A model generated the notes under the pieces. It was not told where the DNA came from and did no database searches. It saw only the letters and a list, made by a program, of their open reading frames with translations. Positions 18,360 through 27,108 of a stretch of DNA of 64,000 nucleotides are shown here, one piece after another. Position numbers and translations under genes: made by a program. The DNA is from Gemmatimonadota bacterium (GTDB lineage: Bacteria; GCA-2686955), in contig NYZA01000120.1 of the NCBI GenBank assembly GCA_002686955.1, positions 1 through 64,000 on the forward strand, read 5' to 3'. Within the stretch, counting starts at the first letter, position 1. The number at the start of each line of letters is the position of its first letter.

Positions 18360-19406
18360 GTGGGTAGGAATCAGAACGCGCCGGAGCTGCAAGACGCCGC
18401 CGATTCGACGCCGCGAATCGCCCGCATACGACTGGACACCGTGCCGCCGATCGAGCTGCTCGGCAGTCGTGATATCTACCTGAAGCAGATCGATGCGGAG
18501 TTCGAGGCTCATATCTCCGCACGGGGTAACGAGATACTGGTTCAGGGCGAAGATGACGAGGTGGCGGAGGTCCATGCCGTCGTCGAACACCTCGTCGAGC
18601 TGATTTCGGCCGGGACCCCCCTTTCCCGCCAACGAGTGCGCTATGCCATCGAGATGATTCGCGATCGCAGGGCGCCCGAGCTTTCGCGGCTAGTAGACCG
18701 CTCGGAACCTCTGCGTCCCACCGCGGGCACACGCACCGTCGTTCCCAAGACGGTGACGCAGCAGGCCTACGTCGAGGCGATCCGCTCCCATGACGTCTCT
18801 CTCGGCATCGGTCCCGCCGGCACCGGAAAGACATATTTGGCAGTGGCTTGCGCGGTCGAGGCGTTGACCCGTGGGGAAGTGGAGAGGATCATTTTGACGC
18901 GCCCGGCGGTCGAGGCCGGAGAGTCGCTGGGCTATTTGCCGGGTGATCTTCGGGACAAGGTCGACCCCTATTTGCGCCCCCTTTACGATGCGCTGGGCGA
19001 TATGATGCAGACCGATCGGGTCAATCGCCTGATGGAGAACGGAACGATCGAGGTGGTTCCCTTGGCCTACATGAGGGGGCGCACGCTCAATCGCTGCTTT
19101 ATCATCCTGGACGAGGGGCAAAACGCCACGCGCTTGCAGATCAAGATGTTCCTCACGCGCCTGGGCAACCGAGCGAAGGCCGTGCTCACGGGCGACGTGA
19201 CTCAGGTCGATCTCGACGATCGCAGCAAATCGGGCCTGGTTCACGCGCGCAAGATCCTCTCCGATATCCCTGGTATCGCCGTTGTCGAGTTCGGCGAAGC
19301 CGATGTTGTTCGTCATGCTCTGGTGCGCAAGATCCTCGGGGCGTACGATCGTGACGGACAAGGCGAGAACGCCGAGCTCTCGGGACTGACCGAGTTCGAT
19401 GTTTGA
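18360..19406 (+). CDS. phoH: PhoH family protein
   Basis: GPAGTGKTYLAVACAVEAL, LTRPAVEAGESLGYLPGDL, IILDEGQNAT. Confidence 0.93.
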   Translation: MGRNQNAPELQDAADSTPRIARIRLDTVPPIELLGSRDIYLKQIDAEFEAHISARGNEILVQGEDDEVAEVHAVVEHLVELISAGTPLSRQRVRYAIEMIRDRRAPELSRLVDRSEPLRPTAGTRTVVPKTVTQQAYVEAIRSHDVSLGIGPAGTGKTYLAVACAVEALTRGEVERIILTRPAVEAGESLGYLPGDLRDKVDPYLRPLYDALGDMMQTDRVNRLMENGTIEVVPLAYMRGRTLNRCFIILDEGQNATRLQIKMFLTRLGNRAKAVLTGDVTQVDLDDRSKSGLVHARKILSDIPGIAVVEFGEADVVRHALVRKILGAYDRDGQGENAELSGLTEFDV

Positions 19407-19436
19407 TAGATCCGGACCGGGCATGAGATACCCCGC

Positions 19437-21716
19437 ATGACAAGCCGCTCGAAGCCGCCAAAACCCGGGCGGCGGGCGAGAGGTGCCGCGCGCGCCGAGT
19501 CGACCGTCGCGACGCGGACTGTCTGGGCGTCTTTTGGAATCGCCCTCGTGGTCGTTGCCCTCTTGGTGGCGGCGCATCCCCACAGCGGGGCCGTTCAGAT
19601 ACACCCGCTCTTCGCCGCGGGTGAGGTCGCCGATAGAGAGGTGATCGCGACCCTGGACTTCGTTGTCGAGCGAGACGCTCAGACCATGGCCGCGGAGCGA
19701 CGGGCAGCGAGATCCGCCGCGCCGATCGTTCTCGCGCACCGCGAGAGCGTTGAAATTGAACGTCGAGCCGTTCTCGACGCTTTCTACGATGATCTGGACG
19801 GCGGGCAATCCGACGCCTCGGAGTTGTCCCGTAGGTGGAGCTTCGGGCTTTCCGGCGAGGAGCTCGTGAGATTCTCCGGTCCCTCGTCCGGCGCCAAACG
19901 TCTTCGCCGCTACGTTGATCGACTCGTCGAGAGACTCTTCGATCACGGCGTTGCCGATGCGAATTTCGATAGGGCGGATCGTCCGGTGGTGGTCCAGCGC
20001 GCCGGCAGAGAGATGGCGGTCGATGGAGCCGAGGTCGTACGAGCGGATCGCTGGGTCGAAGAGGTCGCGAATCGGGTCGCCCAGTTGACATCCGATCCCG
20101 ATGAGAGGCACCTGGTCGCCACGCTGGTCGGCGCGATCGTCGAGCCTAATCTGATACTGGATGAGGAAGAATCGGGCCGGAGGGCTCGCGCGGCGGAAGC
20201 AGAGGTATCGAGAACCATCGCAAGAGTGCGGCGAGGCGAGCGGATCGTCCGGGCCCACGAAGTCGTGACACCTTTGCAGGCGAGGAAACTGATCGCGTTT
20301 CGAAACGCGACAACGGGACCCTCCGCATCCGCGGCGCTGCTGGAACGCCTGCACGGAGTTTTGATCCATGCCGGTGTCTTCGCACTGCTCATCTCATGTG
20401 TCGGAGCGTACCTCTGGCGCTACCGGCCCGATATCGCGGGAGATCCCAAGAAAGAGATCCTGGTTGGCGTCTTGATACTCATAGCGGCGCTGCCGTCCGC
20501 CCCGGTGGTCGCCGCGGGATTCCTCGAGGACGTAGCTGCACCGGTGATGATCGGTGCGGTATTAGCGACCATTCTCCTGGATGCCCATGTCGCGATCGTG
20601 TTGGCCGTCGTCACTGTCTTTGTCGTGGCGTCCTACAGCGCCGGCTCAGCGCTATTCTCTCTCACGGCACTCATCGTTTCTCTTACTACGGTGTTCGCTC
20701 TCGAAAACATCCGAAAGCGCTCCTCTTACTATCGATCGATCCTCGCCGTGATCGGTGTTGGTATCGTGACAGTCTTTTTTGCGGATCAGGTCTACGGCGT
20801 GGCTCTCGAGCGGACCTTGGAGCGTGTCATTGGTCAGAGCGGCGCGGTTCTGATCTCCTTCATGGTCGCGCTTTTTCTGCTTCCCGCTTTCGAACGTTTC
20901 TCCGGTCTGACCACCGATTTGACGCTGAACGAGTACTCCGATCTCAATCACCCCCTCTTGAGACAGCTCGCCGTTCGCGCCCCCGGCTCGTTCCACCACT
21001 CGATGATGATGGCCAATCTGGCGGAGGCCGCCGCAACGAGCATCGACGCGAACCCTCTTCTAGCGCGGGTCGGTGCCTACTATCACGATGTCGGCAAGAT
21101 GTCGAAATCGGAGTACTTCATCGAGAATCAGTTCGGTTCGACAAACAAGCACGATCAACTCGCCCCCTCGATGTCGGTTCTAGTGATACAGAATCACATC
21201 AAAGAAGGGATCGAGATGGCCAGGCAGAATCGGCTACCCCAGGCGATCATCGACTTCATTCCGGAACACCACGGAACAAGTGTGATTTCATATTTCTACA
21301 ACAAAGCGGTTTCCGCGACATCTCTGGGTGAGGTTCGAATGGATGACTATCGCTACCCTGGACCCAAGCCTCACAGTCGGGAAACCGCGATCGTGATGAT
21401 TGCGGATACCGTTGAAGCAGCCTCCCGCTCTCTCGATGATCCGACCCCACTGAAGTTGGAGCAGATGGTTCAGAAGAGCATTCGCGACAAATTCCTGAAT
21501 GGGCAGCTCGACAACTCCGGACTGACACTAGACGACCTTCGCAGGATCGGCGAGGCATTCTCACCGATCCTCAATGGCGCATTCCACCAGCGGGTCGCCT
21601 ATCCCGAAACGGATGAGGAGAAGATGAAAGAGCCGAGCCGCGGGCCTTCGAAGCGTACCCAGGACCGCCGCGGGAGCGAGTATGACTCCAAAACGACGGA
21701 GCGAGGGGCGTCCTGA
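19437..21716 (+). CDS. 7TM-HD domain phosphodiesterase (PgpH-like)
   Basis: Extracellular 7TMR-HDED-like region, seven TM segments, HD domain with HHSMMMANLAE and YYHDVGK. Confidence 0.88.
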   Translation: MTSRSKPPKPGRRARGAARAESTVATRTVWASFGIALVVVALLVAAHPHSGAVQIHPLFAAGEVADREVIATLDFVVERDAQTMAAERRAARSAAPIVLAHRESVEIERRAVLDAFYDDLDGGQSDASELSRRWSFGLSGEELVRFSGPSSGAKRLRRYVDRLVERLFDHGVADANFDRADRPVVVQRAGREMAVDGAEVVRADRWVEEVANRVAQLTSDPDERHLVATLVGAIVEPNLILDEEESGRRARAAEAEVSRTIARVRRGERIVRAHEVVTPLQARKLIAFRNATTGPSASAALLERLHGVLIHAGVFALLISCVGAYLWRYRPDIAGDPKKEILVGVLILIAALPSAPVVAAGFLEDVAAPVMIGAVLATILLDAHVAIVLAVVTVFVVASYSAGSALFSLTALIVSLTTVFALENIRKRSSYYRSILAVIGVGIVTVFFADQVYGVALERTLERVIGQSGAVLISFMVALFLLPAFERFSGLTTDLTLNEYSDLNHPLLRQLAVRAPGSFHHSMMMANLAEAAATSIDANPLLARVGAYYHDVGKMSKSEYFIENQFGSTNKHDQLAPSMSVLVIQNHIKEGIEMARQNRLPQAIIDFIPEHHGTSVISYFYNKAVSATSLGEVRMDDYRYPGPKPHSRETAIVMIADTVEAASRSLDDPTPLKLEQMVQKSIRDKFLNGQLDNSGLTLDDLRRIGEAFSPILNGAFHQRVAYPETDEEKMKEPSRGPSKRTQDRRGSEYDSKTTERGAS

Positions 21717-22165
21717 TGGCGATCCACCTGGCGTCAGATGCAGGTGTTTCCGACTATGAGATCAACACGAGCGATGTTGAGCGAGCGCTGAATCTCGTGC
21801 TGGAGGGAGAGAGACGGGATTCAGAGCCCACGATCGACGTCGTTCTGGGAAGCGACGATCTGCTGGCCAGGCTTAACGAAACCTATCGAGGAAAAGCCGG
21901 CTCGACGGACGTTCTCTCATTTCCACTGATGGATGGAGTGAAGGCACCCAATGATCTCTTGCTCGGCGAAATATATATATCGCTGCAGATGGCGTCCGAG
22001 CAGGCACGAGATACCGACACTTCGCTCGAAGTGGAACTCGCACGATTGGTAATCCACGGTGCGTTGCATCTCTTCGGCTATGATCATGTTAGTGACGAAG
22101 ACGCTCAGATCATGGAGCCGCTCGGGGACCGATACCATACCGCTTGGAGGAACGGAGCGCCGTGA
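21716..22165 (+). CDS. ybeY: Endoribonuclease YbeY
   Basis: HGALHLFGYDH motif; ATG overlaps preceding stop. Confidence 0.93.
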   Translation: MAIHLASDAGVSDYEINTSDVERALNLVLEGERRDSEPTIDVVLGSDDLLARLNETYRGKAGSTDVLSFPLMDGVKAPNDLLLGEIYISLQMASEQARDTDTSLEVELARLVIHGALHLFGYDHVSDEDAQIMEPLGDRYHTAWRNGAP

Positions 22166-23466
22166 CGGAGATGACCTCAATTCTGTTCGGCGCAGGCTCC
22201 GTTGTCGTTCTGCTCGGACTGAGCGCGGTCTTCAGCGGCTCCGAAACGGCGATCATCTCATTGTCGTCAAACGACGTGGATCGCCTTCCCGACGAAGAGG
22301 GGGCGAGTGGGAAGGCGATCGCCGAGCTGCGAGAGGATCCTACACGTTTCTTGGTGGGGGTGCTTTTGGGCAACACACTCGTAAACGTTGCGGCCTCGTC
22401 GGCGGCTGTTGGGCTTGCGCTGGCCGCCTGTGAGCTGGGAAACCTGCCTCCTTGGACCGGCGTCGTGGGCACGGTCGTGGTGATGCCACTTGTGCTGCTG
22501 GTGTTCGGTGAAGTGACTCCGAAGTCGATGGCGTTTTCGAATGCGCGCCGATTTGCTCTAAAGACCGCGGTCCCCGTTCATATATTCTTCCGCCTCTGTT
22601 CGCCACTGATCGGCGCTCTCCACCGACTTACGCGCCTCGGAAGACTCGTGGGGGGCCCAGGCGCGATCTCGTCGCCGGAAGAGATTCGCACTCTCTTGAG
22701 GGTCAGCGATGAAGAGGGGCTCATCGATTCCGACGAGCGTGAGTTGATCGACTCGGCGGTCGAGCTATCCGAGACACTCACGCGGGAGATCATGGTGCCT
22801 CGGCCCGATATGAAGGCAATCGAAGTGACCGCTTCCCACGCCGAGGCGCTCGACATGATCGATTCCTCTCGCCTTTCGCGCTTGCCGGTTTACCGGGAGA
22901 GCGTCGATCAGATCATCGGCGTACTGCATGCCAAAGACCTGCTTCAATTCATCAACCGAGAAGACGAGTTCGTGCTGGAGGGAACGATTCGTCGCGCCCA
23001 TTTCGTGCCGGAAGCGATGAGCATCATCGATTTGCTGCAAGCCATGAAGGGCTGGAGCTCCCAGATGGCGGTTGTCGTGGACGAATACGGCGGCACATCG
23101 GGGCTGGTGACGCTCGAAGATGTACTTGAGGAGCTCGTCGGCGAGATATGGGATGAACATGACGAGGAAGAGGTTCTCCACGAATTGTTGGGCGATGGAT
23201 CGATCGTGGCCGATGGGCGGATGAGCGTGGACGATCTCTCGGAGTTGGTCGGCGTCGACCTCGAGGGGGAAGGGTACGACACTGTCGGCGGGTTGATTCT
23301 CGATCGGATCGGAGATATTCCGAAAGCTGGGCGGATTCTGAACGAGCGAGGCGTCACATTTCTAGTTGAAAAGGTAGTGCGAAACAGAATCAGGCGAGTG
23401 CGCGTCACATTGCCTGAAGCCGACGCGGTCGTTGATTCGGAGAAGGGCGAAAGGGGGGCGCCGTGA
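22162..23466 (+). CDS. CNNM/CorC family protein with CBS domains (HlyC/CorC-like)
   Basis: FSGSETAIISL, EVTPKSMAFSNA, VVVDEYGGTSGLVTLEDVLEELVGEI. Confidence 0.9.
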   Translation: MTEMTSILFGAGSVVVLLGLSAVFSGSETAIISLSSNDVDRLPDEEGASGKAIAELREDPTRFLVGVLLGNTLVNVAASSAAVGLALAACELGNLPPWTGVVGTVVVMPLVLLVFGEVTPKSMAFSNARRFALKTAVPVHIFFRLCSPLIGALHRLTRLGRLVGGPGAISSPEEIRTLLRVSDEEGLIDSDERELIDSAVELSETLTREIMVPRPDMKAIEVTASHAEALDMIDSSRLSRLPVYRESVDQIIGVLHAKDLLQFINREDEFVLEGTIRRAHFVPEAMSIIDLLQAMKGWSSQMAVVVDEYGGTSGLVTLEDVLEELVGEIWDEHDEEEVLHELLGDGSIVADGRMSVDDLSELVGVDLEGEGYDTVGGLILDRIGDIPKAGRILNERGVTFLVEKVVRNRIRRVRVTLPEADAVVDSEKGERGAP

Positions 23467-24716
23467 TTGTAGGGGCATTGATCGCTTGGGCCTTCGCCTG
23501 CTCGTTCTTCTTTGCGGGCACGGAGACGGCATTCACGACGCTAAATCGCCTGCGGATCCGTACCTGGTCAGAGGGAGAAGGGAACCGCGCAGAGGCAGCC
23601 CGATCGGTCGAGGGGTTCACGGCGGAGCCCGATCGATTCCTCACTACGACATTGGTCGGCAACAATATCGCGATAGTCGCGGTGACCGCTCTCGTGGGCT
23701 TCTTGTTGGAGCGAAAGCTCGCGGATGGAGATCTCGCGGGAGCGATCGACGCGCTAAATGTGTTGTTGGTGACACCGGCGCTGCTCGTTTTCGGCGAGAT
23801 CATCCCGAAGTCGCTGGCTCGGCGCTACCCGAACCGGACAGCGCTGATCTCGATCCGACCTCTACGAGCCGCCCATTGGGTGTTGCGACCGATCGCGTGG
23901 CTCGTGGGGCGTATTGCCGGGCGCGTTCAAGCCACATTTCGTCTCCCGAGTGGTACGGCGCGCTTCGCGTTGCGTCGCGAAGATGTACTCGATCTCTTGA
24001 GAGGACAGGAAGAGGATGGGGCACCGGACGAAGAGGACAAGATCATCTCGGGGATCCTCGATTTTGGCAGTACGACGGTGCGCGAAGCCTGGACGCCGCG
24101 AACGCGCATGGTCTGTCTCGACGTCGATGCGGGGGAGGAAGAGATACTAGAGGTAATCTCAGACGGTCGCTTCTCGCGCTTGCCGGTCTTCAAAGAGGAT
24201 GTCGACCATATTGTCGGGGTCGTGCATGCGCGCGATCTCCTGCTCGCTTCGAGAAAAGGCCCGATTCGGCTGGAATCCCATCTTCGTTCCGTTCTCTATG
24301 TTCCGGAGCAGAAGAAGGCGGATGAGCTGCTCGAAGCGCTCAAAGGGCGAAAAGAGCATCTCGCCGTCGTGCTCGACGAGCACGGAGGCACCGAGGGTAT
24401 CGTGACGCTGGAAGATCTGCTGGAGCTTATCGTCGGCGATATTCGAGACGAGCACGATGCGCCGGACGACCTTCTGCGCCCAATCGACGATCGGGCGTGG
24501 ACCGCAAGCGGGCAGATCGAGCTCGATGATCTGGAAGAACGAGTGGGGTTGGAGCTGCCGGAAGGGCAGTACGAGACCCTCGGCGGCTACGTCATCGACA
24601 CGATGGGCCGCATCCCTCGCAAGGGAGAGGTGGCGTTGGCTCCGGGAGCGCGCATCACCGTGCTGAAGGCTTCCGATCGAGCGGTTCAGCTCTTGAGGGT
24701 CGATCTGCTGGACTGA
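23463..24716 (+). CDS. Second CNNM/CorC family protein with CBS domains
   Basis: FAGTETAFTTLN, GEIIPKSLARRYP, VVLDEHGGTEGIVTLEDLLELIVGDI. Confidence 0.9.
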   Translation: MIVGALIAWAFACSFFFAGTETAFTTLNRLRIRTWSEGEGNRAEAARSVEGFTAEPDRFLTTTLVGNNIAIVAVTALVGFLLERKLADGDLAGAIDALNVLLVTPALLVFGEIIPKSLARRYPNRTALISIRPLRAAHWVLRPIAWLVGRIAGRVQATFRLPSGTARFALRREDVLDLLRGQEEDGAPDEEDKIISGILDFGSTTVREAWTPRTRMVCLDVDAGEEEILEVISDGRFSRLPVFKEDVDHIVGVVHARDLLLASRKGPIRLESHLRSVLYVPEQKKADELLEALKGRKEHLAVVLDEHGGTEGIVTLEDLLELIVGDIRDEHDAPDDLLRPIDDRAWTASGQIELDDLEERVGLELPEGQYETLGGYVIDTMGRIPRKGEVALAPGARITVLKASDRAVQLLRVDLLD

Positions 24717-24740
24717 TCGCCTGTCGGCCGAGGAACCTGT

Positions 24741-24863
24741 TGCGCTAGCCCGGATATCTCACGAGATTCCGTAGCGAGACCGTGCAGGTTCTTGTCCTGC
24801 CGGTGCTTCGCACCGTTTCGCGCGGAGGCGTGCTGGTTGCACGTCGCACAAAGCGAAACGGTG
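24741..24863 (+). other. Structured non-coding leader-like region before mgtE
   Basis: Stems CGG/CCG plus ATCTC/GAGAT (24751-24771), GCAGG/CCTGC (24784-24800), CGGTGC/GCACCG (24801-24815), CACCGTTTCGC/GCGAAACGGTG (24811-24863) with nested CGTGC/GCACG. Confidence 0.5.
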
Positions 24864-24919
24864 GGGGAAGCGCCGCCAGGGTGCGGAGATGCGTCGCCAC
24901 AGCAGAAAGTTGGTGAGAT

Positions 24920-26341
24920 ATGTGGGCTAGGCTCATGGGCGTCATTCCGGTCGAGATCCGGCGTAAGCTCTCACCCATGGACGGCCGCACCCCCGATCTG
25001 CCTTCGCGCGACGAAATCATCGACCTCCTCAATCTGGGTGCCAAACCAGCGCTGAGAGAGGCGATTGCGCCGCTGCACGCCGAAGACGTGGCCGAGCTGG
25101 TGGAATCGCTCGGACCCGAAGTTGGGTCCCGACTTTTGGCGGCTCTGGAGAGTGAGGCCGCCGGAGAAGCGCTGGCCGAAATGCCGGACCAGGCCCGCGA
25201 GCACGTGCTCGAGGAGATGAGCTACGAAGCGATCGCCGACGCGGTCGACACACTTCCCGCCGACGACGCGGCCGACGTCATCGGAGATCTCCACGGCGAT
25301 CAGCGCATGCAGGTTCTGGGCGATCTCGACGTCCAGGAACCGAAGATGGTCGCCGAGCTCCTCTCCTACCCCGAGGATTCAGCCGGCGGGATCATGACGC
25401 CGGAAGTGCTGGCCGTGCCCTACGACAGCTCGGCGGCGGACGTGATCGAGCGCTTGCGCGGGGCGCCGACCGCCCACGACGACGTGTTCACGGTCTATGT
25501 CGTGGATGCGGACGGGCGGCTCGCGGGCCGGCTGCCGCTCCAGAATCTCGTGACCGCCGCTCTCGCGACACCCGTCGAGGCGATGATGGAAAGACCGCTC
25601 GTCTCCTGCCGGGTCGACGAGGATCAGGAGCAGGTCGCCCAGATCATGGCCAAGTACAATCTGGTCACGATCCCGATCGTCGACGATTCCGAGCGTTTGG
25701 TGGGCAGGGTCACCTTCGATGATGTCATCGATGTCATTGCCGAAGAGGCGACCGAGGACATCTTGCGGATGGCCGGCTCGAACGAACGCGAAGTCGCGGA
25801 GCGTTCGTCGATTCGGATCGCACGCGTTCGCCTACCATGGGTCGTGGTTGGACTCCTCGGGGGACTCTTCTCGGGAGTGCTGATGTCTCGTTTCGAGTCG
25901 GTCCTTCAACAGGTGCTCGGCCTCGCCTTTTTCGTCCCAGCCGTCGCGGCATTGGGCGGCAACGTGGGGATTCAATCGTCGACGATCGTGATACGCGGCA
26001 TGACCGTCGGGGACTACACCTTCACGGGTGTTTGGACCCCGATCCTGCGCGAGATCAGGGTGGGGCTGGCGATCGGTGCCGTTTGTGGCGTTGTCGCGGC
26101 GGTCTTTGCGCAGTCGTGGCTCGGTGACCCGGGAATCGGGCTGATCGTGGGACTGGCGATGTGGGGGACGGCGCTTTGCGCGGCGATCGTGGGAGCCGGG
26201 CTCCCCTTCCTTCTCTCGCGTTTCGACGTCGACCCCGCCGTGGCGACCGGTCCTTTCATCACCACGGCGAACGATGTGTTGGGCGTCTTGCTCTACTTCT
26301 TGCTGGCAGCCGCGCTCTTCGGGCTGATCGGGCAGCCGTGA
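24920..26341 (+). CDS. mgtE: Magnesium transporter MgtE
   Basis: MgtE_N repeats, SAGGIMTPE, CBS pair, C-terminal TM domain with GGNVGIQSSTI. Confidence 0.95.
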   Translation: MWARLMGVIPVEIRRKLSPMDGRTPDLPSRDEIIDLLNLGAKPALREAIAPLHAEDVAELVESLGPEVGSRLLAALESEAAGEALAEMPDQAREHVLEEMSYEAIADAVDTLPADDAADVIGDLHGDQRMQVLGDLDVQEPKMVAELLSYPEDSAGGIMTPEVLAVPYDSSAADVIERLRGAPTAHDDVFTVYVVDADGRLAGRLPLQNLVTAALATPVEAMMERPLVSCRVDEDQEQVAQIMAKYNLVTIPIVDDSERLVGRVTFDDVIDVIAEEATEDILRMAGSNEREVAERSSIRIARVRLPWVVVGLLGGLFSGVLMSRFESVLQQVLGLAFFVPAVAALGGNVGIQSSTIVIRGMTVGDYTFTGVWTPILREIRVGLAIGAVCGVVAAVFAQSWLGDPGIGLIVGLAMWGTALCAAIVGAGLPFLLSRFDVDPAVATGPFITTANDVLGVLLYFLLAAALFGLIGQP

Positions 26342-27108
26342 GCTCATATCTGGTCGAATTGGAAGGGATCGTCTGTGGCGGCCGACCCACAGGCGAGACG
26401 AGTCTTCTGATCACCATCTTGACCGAGAACCGCGGCAAGCTCACCGTCTACGCTCGTGGTGCACTTCGCGACCACCGTCGGATCGGCGGCGCCCTCGACA
26501 CCTGTTCGCGGAGTGCGTGGAGTCTTCTCCCGCGTGGCGGCGGCGAGGACCGAATCCCCCTCGTCGACCAAGCCGATCTGATCGATGCGCACCCTTCGCT
26601 ACGCCGCGACCTGGGTCGGTTGTTGCGGGCACTTTTCATGATCGAAACCGTGAGGCTCCACTACGGAGGAGGCGGGGCCCTCTACGATCACCTGGCGGCG
26701 GGGTTGGCCGCCGTCGATCGGCGTCCACACACCGGCAGGGGATTTCTCTGGTGGTTCGTCTCGAGACTTCTGGAGCTCTCGGGCCATGCGCCGGAGCTCG
26801 CGCGCTGCGTCGTCTGCGCGAAGGGAGAGACGATCGTGGGCCTCGACCCTTCTGCGGGAGGAGCGATCTGTGGGGCGTGTGCTCCAGGCCGCGCCCGGAC
26901 CATGGCTCTCGGGCCACAGGGTCTGAGGGTTCTGCGGGGCTTGGCCTCCGCGGGCGGCGTCGATCCGAGCGCAACGCGGGATCTGTCCCCCAAAACGTCC
27001 CGTGAAATAGGCTCGATACTGAGGGCATGGATCGAATGGCCGGTCGGGGGCGACGTGCCTTTGCCCGCCCTTGACGCCCTTCAGCTGTTGGGATCGACCT
27101 CCAGATGA
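26338..27108 (+). CDS. recO: DNA repair protein RecO
   Basis: GIVCGGRPTGETSLLITILTENRGKLTVYARGA; CxxC pairs CVVC and CGAC; GTG overlaps mgtE stop. Confidence 0.88.
   Translation: MSSYLVELEGIVCGGRPTGETSLLITILTENRGKLTVYARGALRDHRRIGGALDTCSRSAWSLLPRGGGEDRIPLVDQADLIDAHPSLRRDLGRLLRALFMIETVRLHYGGGGALYDHLAAGLAAVDRRPHTGRGFLWWFVSRLLELSGHAPELARCVVCAKGETIVGLDPSAGGAICGACAPGRARTMALGPQGLRVLRGLASAGGVDPSATRDLSPKTSREIGSILRAWIEWPVGGDVPLPALDALQLLGSTSR

Noticed and set aside
17392-18483. 363-aa plus-strand ORF
   Set aside because: Antisense to M1 peptidase and spans the intergenic promoter region; no motif
18690-20369. 559-aa minus-strand ORF
   Set aside because: Antisense to phoH and the 7TM-HD gene, both with strong motifs
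24741-24863. Intrinsic terminator after the second CNNM gene
   Set aside because: The long stem is followed by GGGGGAAGCG, not a T-run, so a simple terminator does not fit
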